From Spizellomyces punctatus DAOM BR117 (Eukaryota; Chytridiomycota; Chytridiomycetes; Spizellomycetales; Spizellomycetaceae): a stretch of DNA of 64,000 nucleotides. Shown here piece by piece: positions 39,623-51,835 of this stretch. The notes beneath the pieces are model-generated. The model searched no databases, had not been told where the DNA came from, and worked only from the letters and a program-made list of their open reading frames with translations. A program made the translations under genes and the position numbers. The stretch spans positions 62,001 through 126,000 of the forward strand of contig NW_015971555.1 of NCBI RefSeq assembly GCF_000182565.1, read 5' to 3'. Each line of letters opens with the position of its first letter. Positions within the stretch are counted from its first letter, which is position 1.

Positions 39623-40091
39623 ATTTATTTTTTCTTGTCTTTTCGTTTTTGTTTTTGTGTGTGTGTGATATACATGTGGATACAAGGACCTCGTATATGA
39701 TTTTTTAGATCTGTCAATATATATTTTCGATGACTTTTTGTAATCTTTGCGTCTTTGGACCACGAACTCTGACCCCTTTGAACCTCGAGCAAATCATGTA
39801 TAGGCAAGGGGTAACGCACCTTGCAAAGGCACTATTGGATAGGATAAAAAAACAATGAATCACAATAGGTTCCCGTCATTTTGGACATGATAAAGGATGG
39901 GCATTGGGCATTGCACAGCTGGTCATAACGTACAGGTATTTGCCAAAGTCAAAGGGTGAGTAGCAAGGTTGGTTTGCCCGATGTCTACACGTGATCAAGA
40001 TGACAATGCTCTCCCTTCTCGCACTCGTCCACTTTTTGTCCTCCACAATTACATTACAGAACCTTCAGTGCCATGTCCCCCCGCAACAATA
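39623..40091. other. Short intergenic region
   Basis: About 470 bases between two genes on the same strand. An in-frame ATG at 39981 could extend the downstream gene. No other feature was seen. Confidence 0.4.
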
Positions 40092-43000
40092 ATGTCCAGT
40101 ATTCAACTCCCCTCTCAACAAGTCACCACTCTCATCCAATCCTTTATCCAGTCCCCCAAAAGCACTCCAATCGCTCCCCTCCTAACACACCCAACCGTCC
40201 CCGACGCACTCATCACGATTCTAACCCCTCTCTTGCAATCCCATTTAGCAGCCGACCAGATCCGTGCTGTGGAAGCCATAACAGAGGTATTACGACATGC
40301 ACAAGATGACATGTTCAGTGTGCTCTGTCGGTTGGCGTTTCAAAAGCTGGCGTTCATGGATATCCAAGATGGAGGGTCGGTGTCGTTGGCGGGGTACACC
40401 CACTGGCTCCGTATAGTAGAAGACATGATCATATCCCAAACACCTATGCAAGGAATGGTATGCGGGTTCCTCATGTTGAATTACCTTGCACGGTATGCAG
40501 CCATGCCAGACAAGAATCCGCGGGCATCCAAAACGCTTGCACCAGTGGAATTACGATTGGTGCAGCGCATTGCGGAGGGGAACAAGACGGTTTTGTTGTG
40601 TCCTATGGGAATGATTGGGGCCCATGTTTTTGCCATGTTTTGTCAGGATGCGCGGCCGGTGGGGAATTGGGGACCTGTGGATAATGTTCAGCAGGTGTGT
40701 TGTGTTTTTACATTGTGTTGGTTGTCCAAGAATGGGCACATGTGTGGTAGAGTATTCACTCTAGTGATTTTTCAAAATAGTTTTTTAATCTCTTTTTCAA
40801 TGTGGGGACGCTACCTCTTCCTCCGCCAAGCAGCGATCCCATTGTGGTCTTGGATGAGGAATCCGTTCGCGAGTGGAGGGAAACACTGTTATCGTACAGC
40901 ATATCGGACATTGAGGGAAAAGTATACTTTACGCCGTCGTGTTTGGCGCGGGATGTGCTGTTTACCGATTTGGTGTTTACAAACCGGACGAGAATCCAAC
41001 TACGGTATGAGAACGGTCAAGCGTTTTTTGAAAAGACGTGTACATCAAGTACCGAACATCCTATCCATGACCATTATGACTGGCTCTGTACCTTGTCGAG
41101 ACGACTTGTATTGAGTGATGATGCGCGGGATGCGTTTGCGGGGCGGTTGGCCATGTACTGTGCGATCCTCCAAGATGCCTTTATCCCATACCTCTACCCT
41201 ACTTGCTGTAAACCAAATGTCATAACGCGGACGGGTGTACACCGATACGCATGTGATCCCGGGAACCCCAATATCAAATCTCGTGTACACGATCTGGCCA
41301 TGCAAGAGTTTTCGAGTGTGATGGATACTTTTTCCCAAGGGTGTGGACCTCTTGTTCAAACGCTTCGTGCATACGTCCGTGCGACTCGACCGCATCAGGT
41401 ATGGAGCTCGTGTACGCAGACAACGTGGAAATGCCTTGGAAAACAGTTTAGAGAATGGAAGGGGGCGCCAAGCGAGTGTCCGCTTGTTGTTGCCTATAAC
41501 GAGACTACCGCGATGGGTACCACGGATGGGCCGTATGCGATTCCGTGGCATGTGTATTTCCTGAACGCCGGTATTGGGTCACTTGATGCCCAAATGTTTG
41601 TCACGTTGTGCAAGGACGAGATCCGGGCGTTGCGTCTCCTCGAAGCATTGCAAGTTCTCTGTGAGCGCGACAAGATACATGTGGACGCTGCAGAACAAAT
41701 GATGCAACTGATTCCCAAACAACACTCATCACCTTTTGACACTGACAAACAGGACATTATACATGTGGCCACGACCATGATGACGAAACTATTGGACACG
41801 CATGCAGACCGATTCCGCCATCTCGCACCCTACTGGAAACCCACCAACACCCTTCCCACACGTAAACGCAAACGAGGTATTCCAGATGACGGTTCAAAGG
41901 CACCCATTAAAGGCAACCCTTTCAGCACGAGTGGAATCCTATCCACGCCTCCCAAGGACCCATCCATCCGAACCAAACTCTTGACCACAGCGGTGCAAGT
42001 CTGGACCCAAGCCGTACATACCATGACACCAGAATCCATTACCTACTACCTCACACCGCTCTGTAGTGGGCGGTACCCAGGCAAAGAAAAGTACATGCTC
42101 GACCTTGTACTAGTGAAATTCATTGAAACGCATCCAATCCACGCGCCCACCATCCTTCGTTTACTATTATCCCAGCTGAAACCGGATACATACCATCGTC
42201 ACGAGTCACCGTTTTATGCCTTGGTGGAAGGACTCCAAACCATGGATGATCAAATCCGTATCGTTATATTAAAAGGATTTGCAACTGTTATTGACCATTG
42301 GACACGGTTTTGGATAGATTGTTTGAACGTGGTTTCAAAGCGGGTCAAAAACAGTGTATGGGAATGGGTCATGGTCCAAGTGGACTATCAACTTGGGATT
42401 CAAAAAGGAGAGACGAGGATGGATGCTGTGGGATTGGTCAAGAGAACGTGTGCTGCTGGCTATAGTGGGTTATTACCGTTTTTGCTTGGGAATCAACAAG
42501 GGCTTTCCAAAAGGGTTTTGGTTGATGGAATGGATGAGGTCGTTCTTGGAGTCTTTGGAGGAAAGTGCTTAAAGGATTCTCTCGAGTTTTTGGTAAAGGT
42601 GCTTTCGGCGGATGGGACTGTGAATGGAGAGGAGAGCATGAAGGTTCTTGAGAGGGTATGTATACCATCTCGGATCTTTGGAAACGAATGTCTAAAAAAC
42701 GAACCCAAATACTGATGATGCTGTTTGTACTAGTTGTTTCAAATATTGGAAACAAAAAAATCTGGGGAATGGTTTGAAGAGTACTGGGTTGAACCCATCC
42801 TAGAGGCAAGTATTTTCATATCACTTTTTTTACATCAGTCCTAGCACATGCTAAATCTCAACGATACAGAGCATCCTATCAAGTCCGTACACTCAATCCA
42901 CAGGCCACCTCCTCGCATTCCAGCTTTTGCGACACCATCCTCGCCTCTTCATACCCCACACACCCCAAACCGGCCTCGCGAAATGGGTGACAACACTCGA

Positions 43001-44042
43001 CACATACAATGATCCAGAACCCGTACTACATATATGGCATGAAGCCTGGGAGACCTGTCCAATCGAATGGATGGAATCCGTTATAAGTGTCTTGCACCTC
43101 ACATCAGGACCTCTCAAAAACGGCCTAGAAATCATGGTACTCGATTACATCAACACGGACTCACGACTCTTGACTCGCATCATACCCAAAATGGTTCAAG
43201 ATCCACCCGTATTCCAAACTCTCTTTTGTCACCTCGTGCAACATCATCCCCGACAAACCATTTCCTGTATCGAGGCGATCATGACCCATTCTGAGCATAT
43301 CATGACGTTATTGGGATACGCATTCGAGGATGTACGGTCCTATATCGTTCATTCTGAAATCATCATGCAAGGACTCGTGGATTTAGTACATACCCCAACC
43401 GTCCCAAAAACCTTGCTCAGTTTCTTGACCCGCTTGTATGAGGACAGTATCCCCGATTTTCATTGGCGGTTATGGAGGGGTACGGTATGGTCCATCCGAC
43501 TCCCCGAATGGCAAGACTTTATCAAACGTCTCGTACGAAGCGACCATGAACCCCTTGTAAAAGAAATCGTGTTTGACCTACTAGGTGAATTAGAATCCAA
43601 CAACCCAACACCAACAACTCAAGAAAGCATGTTACGAATTCTTTTTAGTGTGTCAAACACAACACCCCTCTACGACCCTCTTTTCTGTTCATTTGCAAAA
43701 CGATGGATAAAACGCGGTGAACCCTTTTTAAACTTTATATCCCAATTTCATGTACGCCTTGAACCTGAGATGTTATCCCATCTTTTTTCGGATATTTCGA
43801 GTGGACGTGCCAAGGTCCTGTTTAGGCTCTTGACATCCCATCAACACGTTCAAGAGATTTGTCGGCGTGTTGAGAGGATTGTACTTGGTTGTGTGGATCC
43901 GGGGTGTGCGAGTGAGTATCGGGAGGTTCTCAAATTGGTGGTTGGGGAGGTTGGGATTGGGTTTGTGCGTAGAGTTGTTGAGGGGTGTGATGCGAGGGTT
44001 TACATGGTTTTGAATGACTTGCAATTTTGGGATGTAACCTAA
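40092..44042 (+). CDS. Large unrecognised alpha-helical protein
   Basis: Four exons: 40092-40694, 40781-42655, 42734-42805, 42870-44042 (1,240 residues). The composition suggests an all-helical solenoid (many amphipathic Leu/Ile/Trp helices, no signal peptide, no membrane span). A basic nuclear-signal-like element TRKRKRG with a Pro/Ser/Thr-rich linker lies about two fifths of the way in. I recognise no catalytic motif or named domain. HEAT-like subunits of large nuclear complexes (Mediator, Integrator, Fanconi type) are possible but unsupported. The third intron (42806-42869) fits best with a GC donor. An ATG at 39981 would add 37 residues. Confidence 0.75.
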
Positions 44043-44275
44043 TGGGATGTGATGAACGAGTTTTTGCTCCGTTGTGTGTGTCTCTGGATGCAAAAAGTCA
44101 ATGATACAGAGAGCAATGACTGGACATTGTGGTTGATTCTAGTAGCATCCATGTGGAAAACATTTACCCATCAAAAACCTTTTTGAAAAAACTAGCATTT
44201 TTTGTTCACTACATTTGGTATCAGAGCTTTACACAGCATGTCATCACAACCGAGAAACGGACCCCTTCCAATATT

Positions 44276-45090
44276 CTAATAAACATACAAAACCTTGACA
44301 ACCCTCTCCAAAGGCTCAACACAAACAAAACAAACATTCTGCACATGCGTGGACTCAAATAACGCACCCCCCGTATTCTCAATCCCCAAAACAGCATAAA
44401 CACTCGATCGAACCACTAGACCTTCACCCGATTTCCGAACCGCAATACAAGATTTATATAGTTCTTTAACGACATTCAAATACGGCTCTAGGGTCTCCTC
44501 AAATTGATTCAATGGACCCCCAATCACCAGTAATTTGAACACCCGTAACAAAAATTCCGATCGCTCAGATGGTGTCCACAAATCATTTGTGTCGTCTGAT
44601 AGGATTGTATGGAGGGTTGTTGTGAGGTGCGTGTCGTCGAGGGTTTGGACGAGTGTACCAGAGGCATGTGTGAGGGATCCTAAAAAAAGGAAATGACAAT
44701 GAGAAAATAATGATATAGAAACATAAATAATACACCACGTACGATTCATCCTAATCCGAGAAAAAATATCCAGAGTCGTTAACGTACACGGCACAACTTG
44801 ACTCGTCACAGAATGTACACTCCCAATTCCCTACGCCCCCAAAAAAGAAAACCAATCACTAACCAGCCCCAATTACAATCAAAAAAAAAAAAATCATAAA
44901 AACTCACAGGAATAATCCCACTATTCAACAAATCAACCAAAAACACCCCAATATCATGTGGTGGCAAGTATCTATCATAACTTGTTTTCAAAACCTGGAG
45001 ATTTAGACCCCATTTTTGTAAAAGGGGTGAGAGAGATGTTTTTGTTGGGGGGGTGAATGTGTAGGTCGGGGTTAATGTTGGGGTGAGCAT
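44276..45090 (-). CDS. CFAP300-like cilia/flagella-associated protein
   Basis: Three exons: 45090-44908, 44830-44743, 44679-44276 (224 residues). The middle and C-terminal parts (SERSEFLLRVFKLLVIGGPLNQFEE, LNVVKELYKSCIAVRK, then VRSSVYAVLGI and PLERVVKVLYVY) resemble vertebrate CFAP300 (C11orf70/DUF4498) as I remember that family. The N-terminus is Thr/Pro-rich. Family role: cytoplasmic assembly and transport of outer and inner axonemal dynein arms. Such a gene is expected only in fungi that still build a flagellum. The exon 1 donor (GTGAGT) and exon 2 acceptor are clean; the reading frame is kept at all joints. It ends 230 bases from the convergent helical-protein gene. Confidence 0.65.
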
Positions 45091-45880
45091 GTTTTTTCCT
45101 TGTAAAGGTTTTTTTTGAGGAATTTTTGAGATTTGAGCAAGTCTTGCAGGTTGGTTGGTGAAACGCGGTCGTGTTGGAAGGATGACGTGAGCGGATGTTA
45201 GCTACGCGTACTTGACAATAAACCTGGTGGTGGGATATCTCAAATCGCTAAAACAGAAATCATTTCCCGGATATACAAATCAACAATAAATTCCACCCAA
45301 AAAAGAACTCATTCCTTAAAGCCCAGTCATAACTAATAAATTCCGCAAGTTTTATGATTTCTTGATACGTCCCCTCCCTTTTTCTTCAGCATCGTTTCTA
45401 GGAACGTTTGTATACTGACCATCACACTCCTCATCCCCATTGAATAAAACCATACAAACTATGAGTGCCAATAGGAAAAAGACAGTAGTATGGCGTATAG
45501 CACCCTGATAATACCAAAGTAGCATCCAAGCGAAGCTTAAAATAACACACTAAAGAGACGTCCAATCCAGTTGCGAACCAGAAAGTTATATCGAGTTCTC
45601 AATAAAAAACCTCTCCAACGCAAGTCCAAATCAAAGGGTTTAAAAAAGCAAATAAAACCCTCACGAATCCCGTAGACGAGAAAATCTCCCAATCCGTTTA
45701 GCAAGTGCTCAGAGATCCAATAACCACTTCAAACCCAACCCACACCATCACCATGCACATCTCTCAAACATTATATTACCACAAAAAAAAAACAGTTTCT
45801 AAAAAAACATCCAAAAAAATACCCATTCCATGCTGTATCAAAAGACACATAGGTACAAAGTCCCCACTCTCAAATTCCTC
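45091..45880. other. Intergenic stretch between CFAP300-like and PLK4-like genes
   Basis: About 790 A/T-rich bases, upstream of the CFAP300-like gene and downstream of PLK4. Only short poly-A tracts were noticed (near 45782 and 45800). Confidence 0.45.
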
Positions 45881-48800
45881 TCATCGCATACCTCTAGCCC
45901 CACGAGGACCAGTGGGCACTCTAGCACCACCAGTGGAACTCCCACTCCCATGCGCACCCGCAAACCCAGCCAACTGAAGAAATTGTGGAAAGTGCGCCAG
46001 TTTGGTTTTGGCGTAATCGGGGAGGTGCTTATCGATTTGGAACCTGACAATCAAAAGTTTTAACAAGGATTCAAAAAGCATTGCATCACATTCAATAATA
46101 AAAAAATACCTTTTCGTTCCATCTTGCTCGGTTCTATCCGCTTCGGCCCACTCTAGCGTTTGGTCACGCGGGTCAACGACCATTCGTACACCGTCTCCAA
46201 ACAACATGACAAATTTCCCTTCGGTGGTTTTCATGCACCAGCCCACATTCGCCAGAAACTGGAAATTCAACTCTCCACTTGCTCCAGAGGTGGATGCTCC
46301 GGATGATATCTTTGCCTCACCAGCGGCATGAGTCGCGTTCGTAGGTGCCTTTCTGATCGCAAACGTGTCACTGGCGGTCGTGCGTACAGGTGCCTGTGTT
46401 GACCGACCCACTGTGGATGTTGCGGCAGACATGATCCCTCCGCGATTCTGATGACTGCGTTGCCCGCTGGGTTTGTAGGTATCCTGCCGCGCCGTTTGTC
46501 CAACCTTTTCCCACATTCGGCTTTGTACAGCACCGCTTTGTACAGGCCTGGCATCATACTCCCCTTGAAGAGGCCAGTTATCGCTAGCACCAGCATTGAT
46601 GCCCTGTCGAGGGGTATTGCCATTTCTGGTGCTGGCCACCGCCCCGCTACTGCCACTCCTCGTATATGTCGACATGGCACTAGGATGAAACGAGTCTGCC
46701 TCCCGCGCATCACCGTCCCTCCCTCTCGACACTCCCGACACAATCCTGCAGTGAGAACTCTTTAGAATGACTGGATACCGTGTTGTAGAATCCAGCTTGC
46801 CGCTTCTCTCAACGTCCATGCATTGTTTCAGGCACTCTTGGACGTGGCGAACCACGGGTGCAACATGGGAAGGTATATCCAACGTCTCACATGTGCTGGT
46901 TGCCACAGAAGGACTTGGTAACCGGATCTGGTGGACTTCAGCGCTGTCCCTGTCCTCACTATCCCCTCTGGAAAGCCGAACTTCCATCATTCCGCGCGAC
47001 ACTGAATAATGCGCACGGGTGCCGTTGTAAAAAACCATTTCAAAGTCTGCAAGCGGAGCATTTTCCATTAATATGCATTTCGCTTGCGGTGAATAAAATA
47101 TAATCTAGGATGCAACCTGTGTGAATACGATGCGGTGTAAGAAACGGAGGAAGTGTCCCTACCTTTGGGGTCTTGGATCGTACAAGCTCTACGAAACGGC
47201 TGCCGTAGCGGTACTTTTTAACGTACCCTGGCGGCAGAGTCGCGCGCTCAAATGTCTGCACCGGTCGAGCAGAGGAATTCAATGGATCGACTGATCGGTC
47301 AAACAAAGCAATCTTGTAGTCAAGGAATGGTGTGAGCAAACTTTATGGAATCCAATTGATAATGACGTAAAGGCTCTAACCTCGTTACTGTCGCTACTAA
47401 TAAGCATTAGGTACTCTTCCCCGATAAAGTCAAGAAGCAATTCGCCTGTCTCAAGGATGCTAACATTCCCATGCTTGGTCTTTTGTCGGAGTGGTTTCAA
47501 TCTCACCGTTGAAAAGGCAGGTAGTTCGGGCACGTCACTTTTGTAATATCGCATATTGTGTGGTTCTGAACTGACAGTGCGAGATCCATCTGAGGATCTG
47601 TGCCTCGGAGAATTGCCAGATTCTCCTGCTTCACCAATAAATGGGCTGGATGTAGATGATCCACGATAGCCATCCCTCCCATTCACCGCATTCCCCGCAT
47701 TCTCTTTCAGTCGCCGGTGATCTACCAGGTCTTCCTGCTCAGCGCGTGTCGGGGCGCGTACCCGACCACTTTTGGATCTACTATCTCCTTCAGATGGTGT
47801 ATGTCGCTGGTTCTCGGTAAAACCGACGCGTTCTGTCAGGACGTCAGATGATCCCGGTGCCGCTCCAGAACTGTTTGTAGCAGTCGGCTGTCGATTAACC
47901 TCTCGTAATGGAGATCTTCTTCTTTGGGTACTGTCAAAGACTGGAGAAAGCGGTCGTAGAGACGATACTGGCAGAGTTGGGTTAAAGAATGGATGGCTCA
48001 AAACTTTTGTGAGTGCCAGGCGCCTTTTTGGATCCTACAACAATGTGGGTAAGAAAGCTGCCGTCTGGCCCAAAAGGGGAGGACACAATACGTAGTCAAC
48101 ACACCTTTTGCAGCAATCGATGCACTAAGTCCTTTGCATGTGCTGAGAGACTGTCAGGGAGACTGTAGTCGACACGACTCACTCTGTCGAGCGTATTCTT
48201 CACAGCTTTGCTCTAGACGGCCATCTGAGTTACACGATACGTGCATAATTGGGACCTAAACCTCCTACATACCTCGAATGGGGGCGTTCCGGTCAATATG
48301 GTGACTATCATGCATCCCAGAGACCACACATCGGACGCGAGCCCATATGGTTGTCGAGATACGATCTCACTAAAAGAAAACATAAGTCGGTCATAGGCGG
48401 AAATATTTTGCCAGTTACGAAAAAACGTACGGTGATATGTAATTTGGTGTTCCACACATGGTTTTCTGTTCCCCTTCTGGATCATTCAGTTTAACTGCCA
48501 ATCCAAAATCTGCAATTTTCTGAGAATCCGGGGACAACATGGTGTTAGATGCAGTGAATTCAGTGCTAGTGTACGAGACACACTTACCACATCGAAATTG
48601 TCTGTCAGTAACAGATTTGACAGCTTGAGGTCACGGTGAATAATGCCGTTTGCGTGTAGGTATAACAGGCCACGGACAATCTGGGCCATCACGCCGCGCG
48701 CCTCTGGCTCCGTCAAAGGGCACTTTCTCTGATGAATGTACCGGTACAGCTCTCCGTTTTGACACAGTTCCATCACAAGATATACGTAAGATTGATCTTC

Positions 48801-49355
48801 AAAGTAATTGTACAGCTCCAGAATGGATGGGTGATGCAACTGCCAGTGAATTTCCACTTCATTCGCGACTCGACGGGTCATGTTGGCTGCCTTCATCAAC
48901 CGCTTATCAATCTATCACGCACTTGTCAGAATATTTGGGTGTCAAGAAGCTGATTCAACGGTATCCTTATCTTTCTTACCATCTTGATGGCCACCTCCCG
49001 ACCATACGTCCCTTTGCTCTTGCTGACAGCCTTGTGAACAAAGCCAAATCCTCCCCTTCCCAACATTTCTTTAAGTTCATAATCCTGTAGAGAAAGGGTA
49101 AGTCCCTACTTCACTCTATCCCCGACCCCTTCAGCAAAACATGCATCCTTGTACCTCAATTCTATTCGAAAACTTTTTTGCAGGCTTTTGAGGGGACACA
49201 AACGTAAAATCATGTCCTTGATCCTGCAGACCGCCTATTGATTCGGGCGGACTAGAGGTACGCGTGGGGACAGGTCCTCTCACATTGCGGCTACTCGGAT
49301 GCACGCCATAGTTTCGTTGGGAGGTCATGGGTGGACTTGGCTGAAGGGTTAGCAT
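45881..49355 (-). CDS. PLK4: PLK4/SAK-type polo-like kinase
   Basis: Ten exons: 49355-49155, 49084-48980, 48911-48588, 48519-48431, 48369-48273, 48212-48105, 48034-47381, 47312-47163, 47104-46110, 46043-45881 (961 residues). The N-terminal ~65 residues are Pro/Ser-rich. The kinase has [26 protein letters not shown], the ADFGLA loop, [10 protein letters not shown] and SDVWSLGC, all catalytic residues present. After a Ser/Arg-rich linker come [31 protein letters not shown] and [22 protein letters not shown] (cryptic polo-box region). The C-terminal polo box has [20 protein letters not shown] and [13 protein letters not shown]. This single-C-terminal-box layout is PLK4, not PLK1. Role: trigger of centriole duplication. 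Confidence 0.92.
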
Positions 49356-50674
49356 CACGCGGCCTTCGCCTGGCCTTCTGAGATGTTGTTATGATCCAAG
49401 GCACGATAGTTGAAGGAAGGCGAGGAGAATCATGTAAGGGAAAACGTGATATTGCAGAATGGCACGCTTTGGATCAATGATGGGTAGCGGCACACTGGAA
49501 CACTAGCGCGCGTCAACTATTGCCAAATGTCCAGACGCGCCGGACATTTTTGTGCTGTGCTGTGGTCTGCTTATCTTGCTTATCCTACAGGGACATCTCG
49601 CGGGCTGGCACTTTTTCATCACCGACACCGACTATTGAGCCGCCAAAGTTCCCGTGCAGATATTTCAACTTCTCGTAACCTTCTCATACCCGTGTTCCGA
49701 CAGTTGCCAATCATTCAATAGCTAACTTTGCAGAATGAATGGCCAATCGGACACCAGCTCTCACTGTTACTGCGACGTGGTGGAAGAAGATGGCGACTCT
49801 TTGATATATCGCGGGGCTTCTGCAGGCAGTGCCGCAGCTGAGTTAAAAATATTCCAGTCGCTGCAAGCATTGTAACTGAAGTCACCCATCACAAGTGAGT
49901 TAAAGAAAAAAGAAAAAAAAACCATCATAGACGATCCAACGTGAAGCGCACGCACCTGTAGATCATGTCGATTCTACTTTATTCAATTTCTTTCAGGTAA
50001 ACAATGCACGAAAGACATCTTTCGCGAATTTTCTCTATACAGAAACCGATATTTGAATTGCTAATATGAATTGTTGGTGCCAACGGACCCGTAACGTCCA
50101 GCTGAAGTCCTGCTGCAGTAGGTGCTGTTCTGGTATCCAAAGTTCTATATACCAAGAAAGTCTATACGAAGAGCTTAATCCAGCACCCCATTCATTCCAA
50201 TCAACGCTCAAGCACTCGTTACTGTAGACTTTATGCTTTGGAACTGTTGACAACTCTCATGATACTCCCTCGCGAAAGATTTGCACACACAGTCGCCAGC
50301 AACAAGTTCTGGGCATGAGCGGCCCTATATACTCAAAACAAGGATTCATACTGCTTGAATTTATCTTGGCTCTTGGACATCATGCTCAAACGTTGACACA
50401 ATCTGTAATTTGGTTTGCTCCCTCTTCCACAGTGAACTTCCTTCCGTCAGCACGTTCCCCATCGCAAGAGCTGACGTCAGGTGGCTTAGTAACGCGTAAC
50501 TTGGATGACGTCCCAGATTTTTAAAGTTGAGACTCCGAAAGGTAAAAAGGACGAGGCGGGTTGACTTTTTCTTCAAACCAAGATTTGGGCAAAAGCGTTT
50601 GGTCCACAGGTCTTGGCCTTTAGGATATTTGTTCTAGTTTCTTCAGTAAAAGCACCCCTTTGTAACTTCCAACC
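49356..50674. other. Divergent intergenic region, PLK4-like / Sfk1-like genes
   Basis: About 1.3 kb between divergent starts. No supported coding exon, RNA gene or repeat was seen. Confidence 0.5.
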
Positions 50675-51591
50675 ATGGCAAGAGTCCTGGCATGGGCGAT
50701 ACTACCCTTCCTCGCAGCGTTGGTGTGGGCTGGAATCATCACTGCGTTATTGATTCTGTGGTTGGCCACTGGTACACCGCATTATAAACAAGATGCGGCT
50801 CCCATTGTGTATATATCAGATGTTGGTGAGTAAATCATGGAAATCAAGTTTGACGGCATTCGTTAATATGTGGTCCCACAGGTGCGAAATACAAGACGCT
50901 TTTTATTGTTGGGACGGCAACGACGTCTGCATTGTATGTTGGGACCCTTTTAGCAGACTTTATACTCCGATCGTTGGGATATCTCCCTGAACGTCGTCAA
51001 AGACGTGAAACCATCGACGCGGTGCTCTCGATTCTGTTTGGGTTCCTTGCAGCAGCGTGTCTGACCCTCCTCGCAATATTCGACGCATTCAACTATAGTT
51101 CAATACATTGGGGACTTACGCTGGGGTTCATCTTTTCGTTGGCTTGCAGTGCGGGATTCAAGGTGGCAGAATTGAGGAGGCTTAGGAAGGACCATTGGGG
51201 GATTAGAGCGCTCTGGAGAAGTTTTAGGATAAAGTTGGTCTTGGTCACTTTTGCGATTGGTAAGTTTACTATATCGTTTGAGTTTCCGGATCGAGAAATT
51301 AATTTCTTTTCATTTCTACGTAAAGCTCTCACCATCGCTATGATCGTCCTCATGCTCATCTGCACAAACGATGAGTCTCACCCAGACCAGTGCGACCCGC
51401 AACATTCTGCAGCAGCTGTATGCGAATGGGTTGCTGCCTACGTCACTGCTGCGTACTTTTTGTCCCTCGTAGCGGATTTCAGGGTGGGCGGGTACCCGCG
51501 GGCAGCGGCGTTGGAGGAAGTGCGGGTGGGCCCTTGGGGACAGAGAGATTCAAATATTACATTGGAGACGCGGGAAAGGCAGTATTATTGA
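50675..51591 (+). CDS. Frag1/DRAM/Sfk1 family membrane protein
   Basis: Three exons: 50675-50825, 50882-51259, 51326-51591 (264 residues). Five to six hydrophobic helices are spread along the protein. The first helix (FLAALVWAGIITALLILWLA) is followed by a loop GTPHYKQDAAPIVYISDVG, as in this family where an extracytoplasmic loop ends in ISD.G. YLPERRQRRETID separates helices 2 and 3. The tail is hydrophilic. Known members: yeast Sfk1, which helps keep PI 4-kinase function and phospholipid asymmetry at the plasma membrane, and animal DRAM and PGAP2/Frag1. Which of these this one matches in role cannot be decided here. Confidence 0.8.
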
Positions 51592-51835
51592 GTATTTTGA
51601 ATTGATTAAGAATATTTTGGATTTTGCTCGGCGATATGTTGCTGCAGACTACGTATACTAATTGCTGGAGGTTGCAAAGTACCGCTTTCTCAGCGCTCTA
51701 ATCCAATTTGAATGGTTCACTTTTCTCAAAAGTCATCAGGTGGCTCGCGGTAAGGCGAATGAAGAAATACAATATAGTCCGAGACATGCTCACGCAGCAT
51801 ACAAATCCGGTCAAACTTGCATTTCGTACCAAAAT

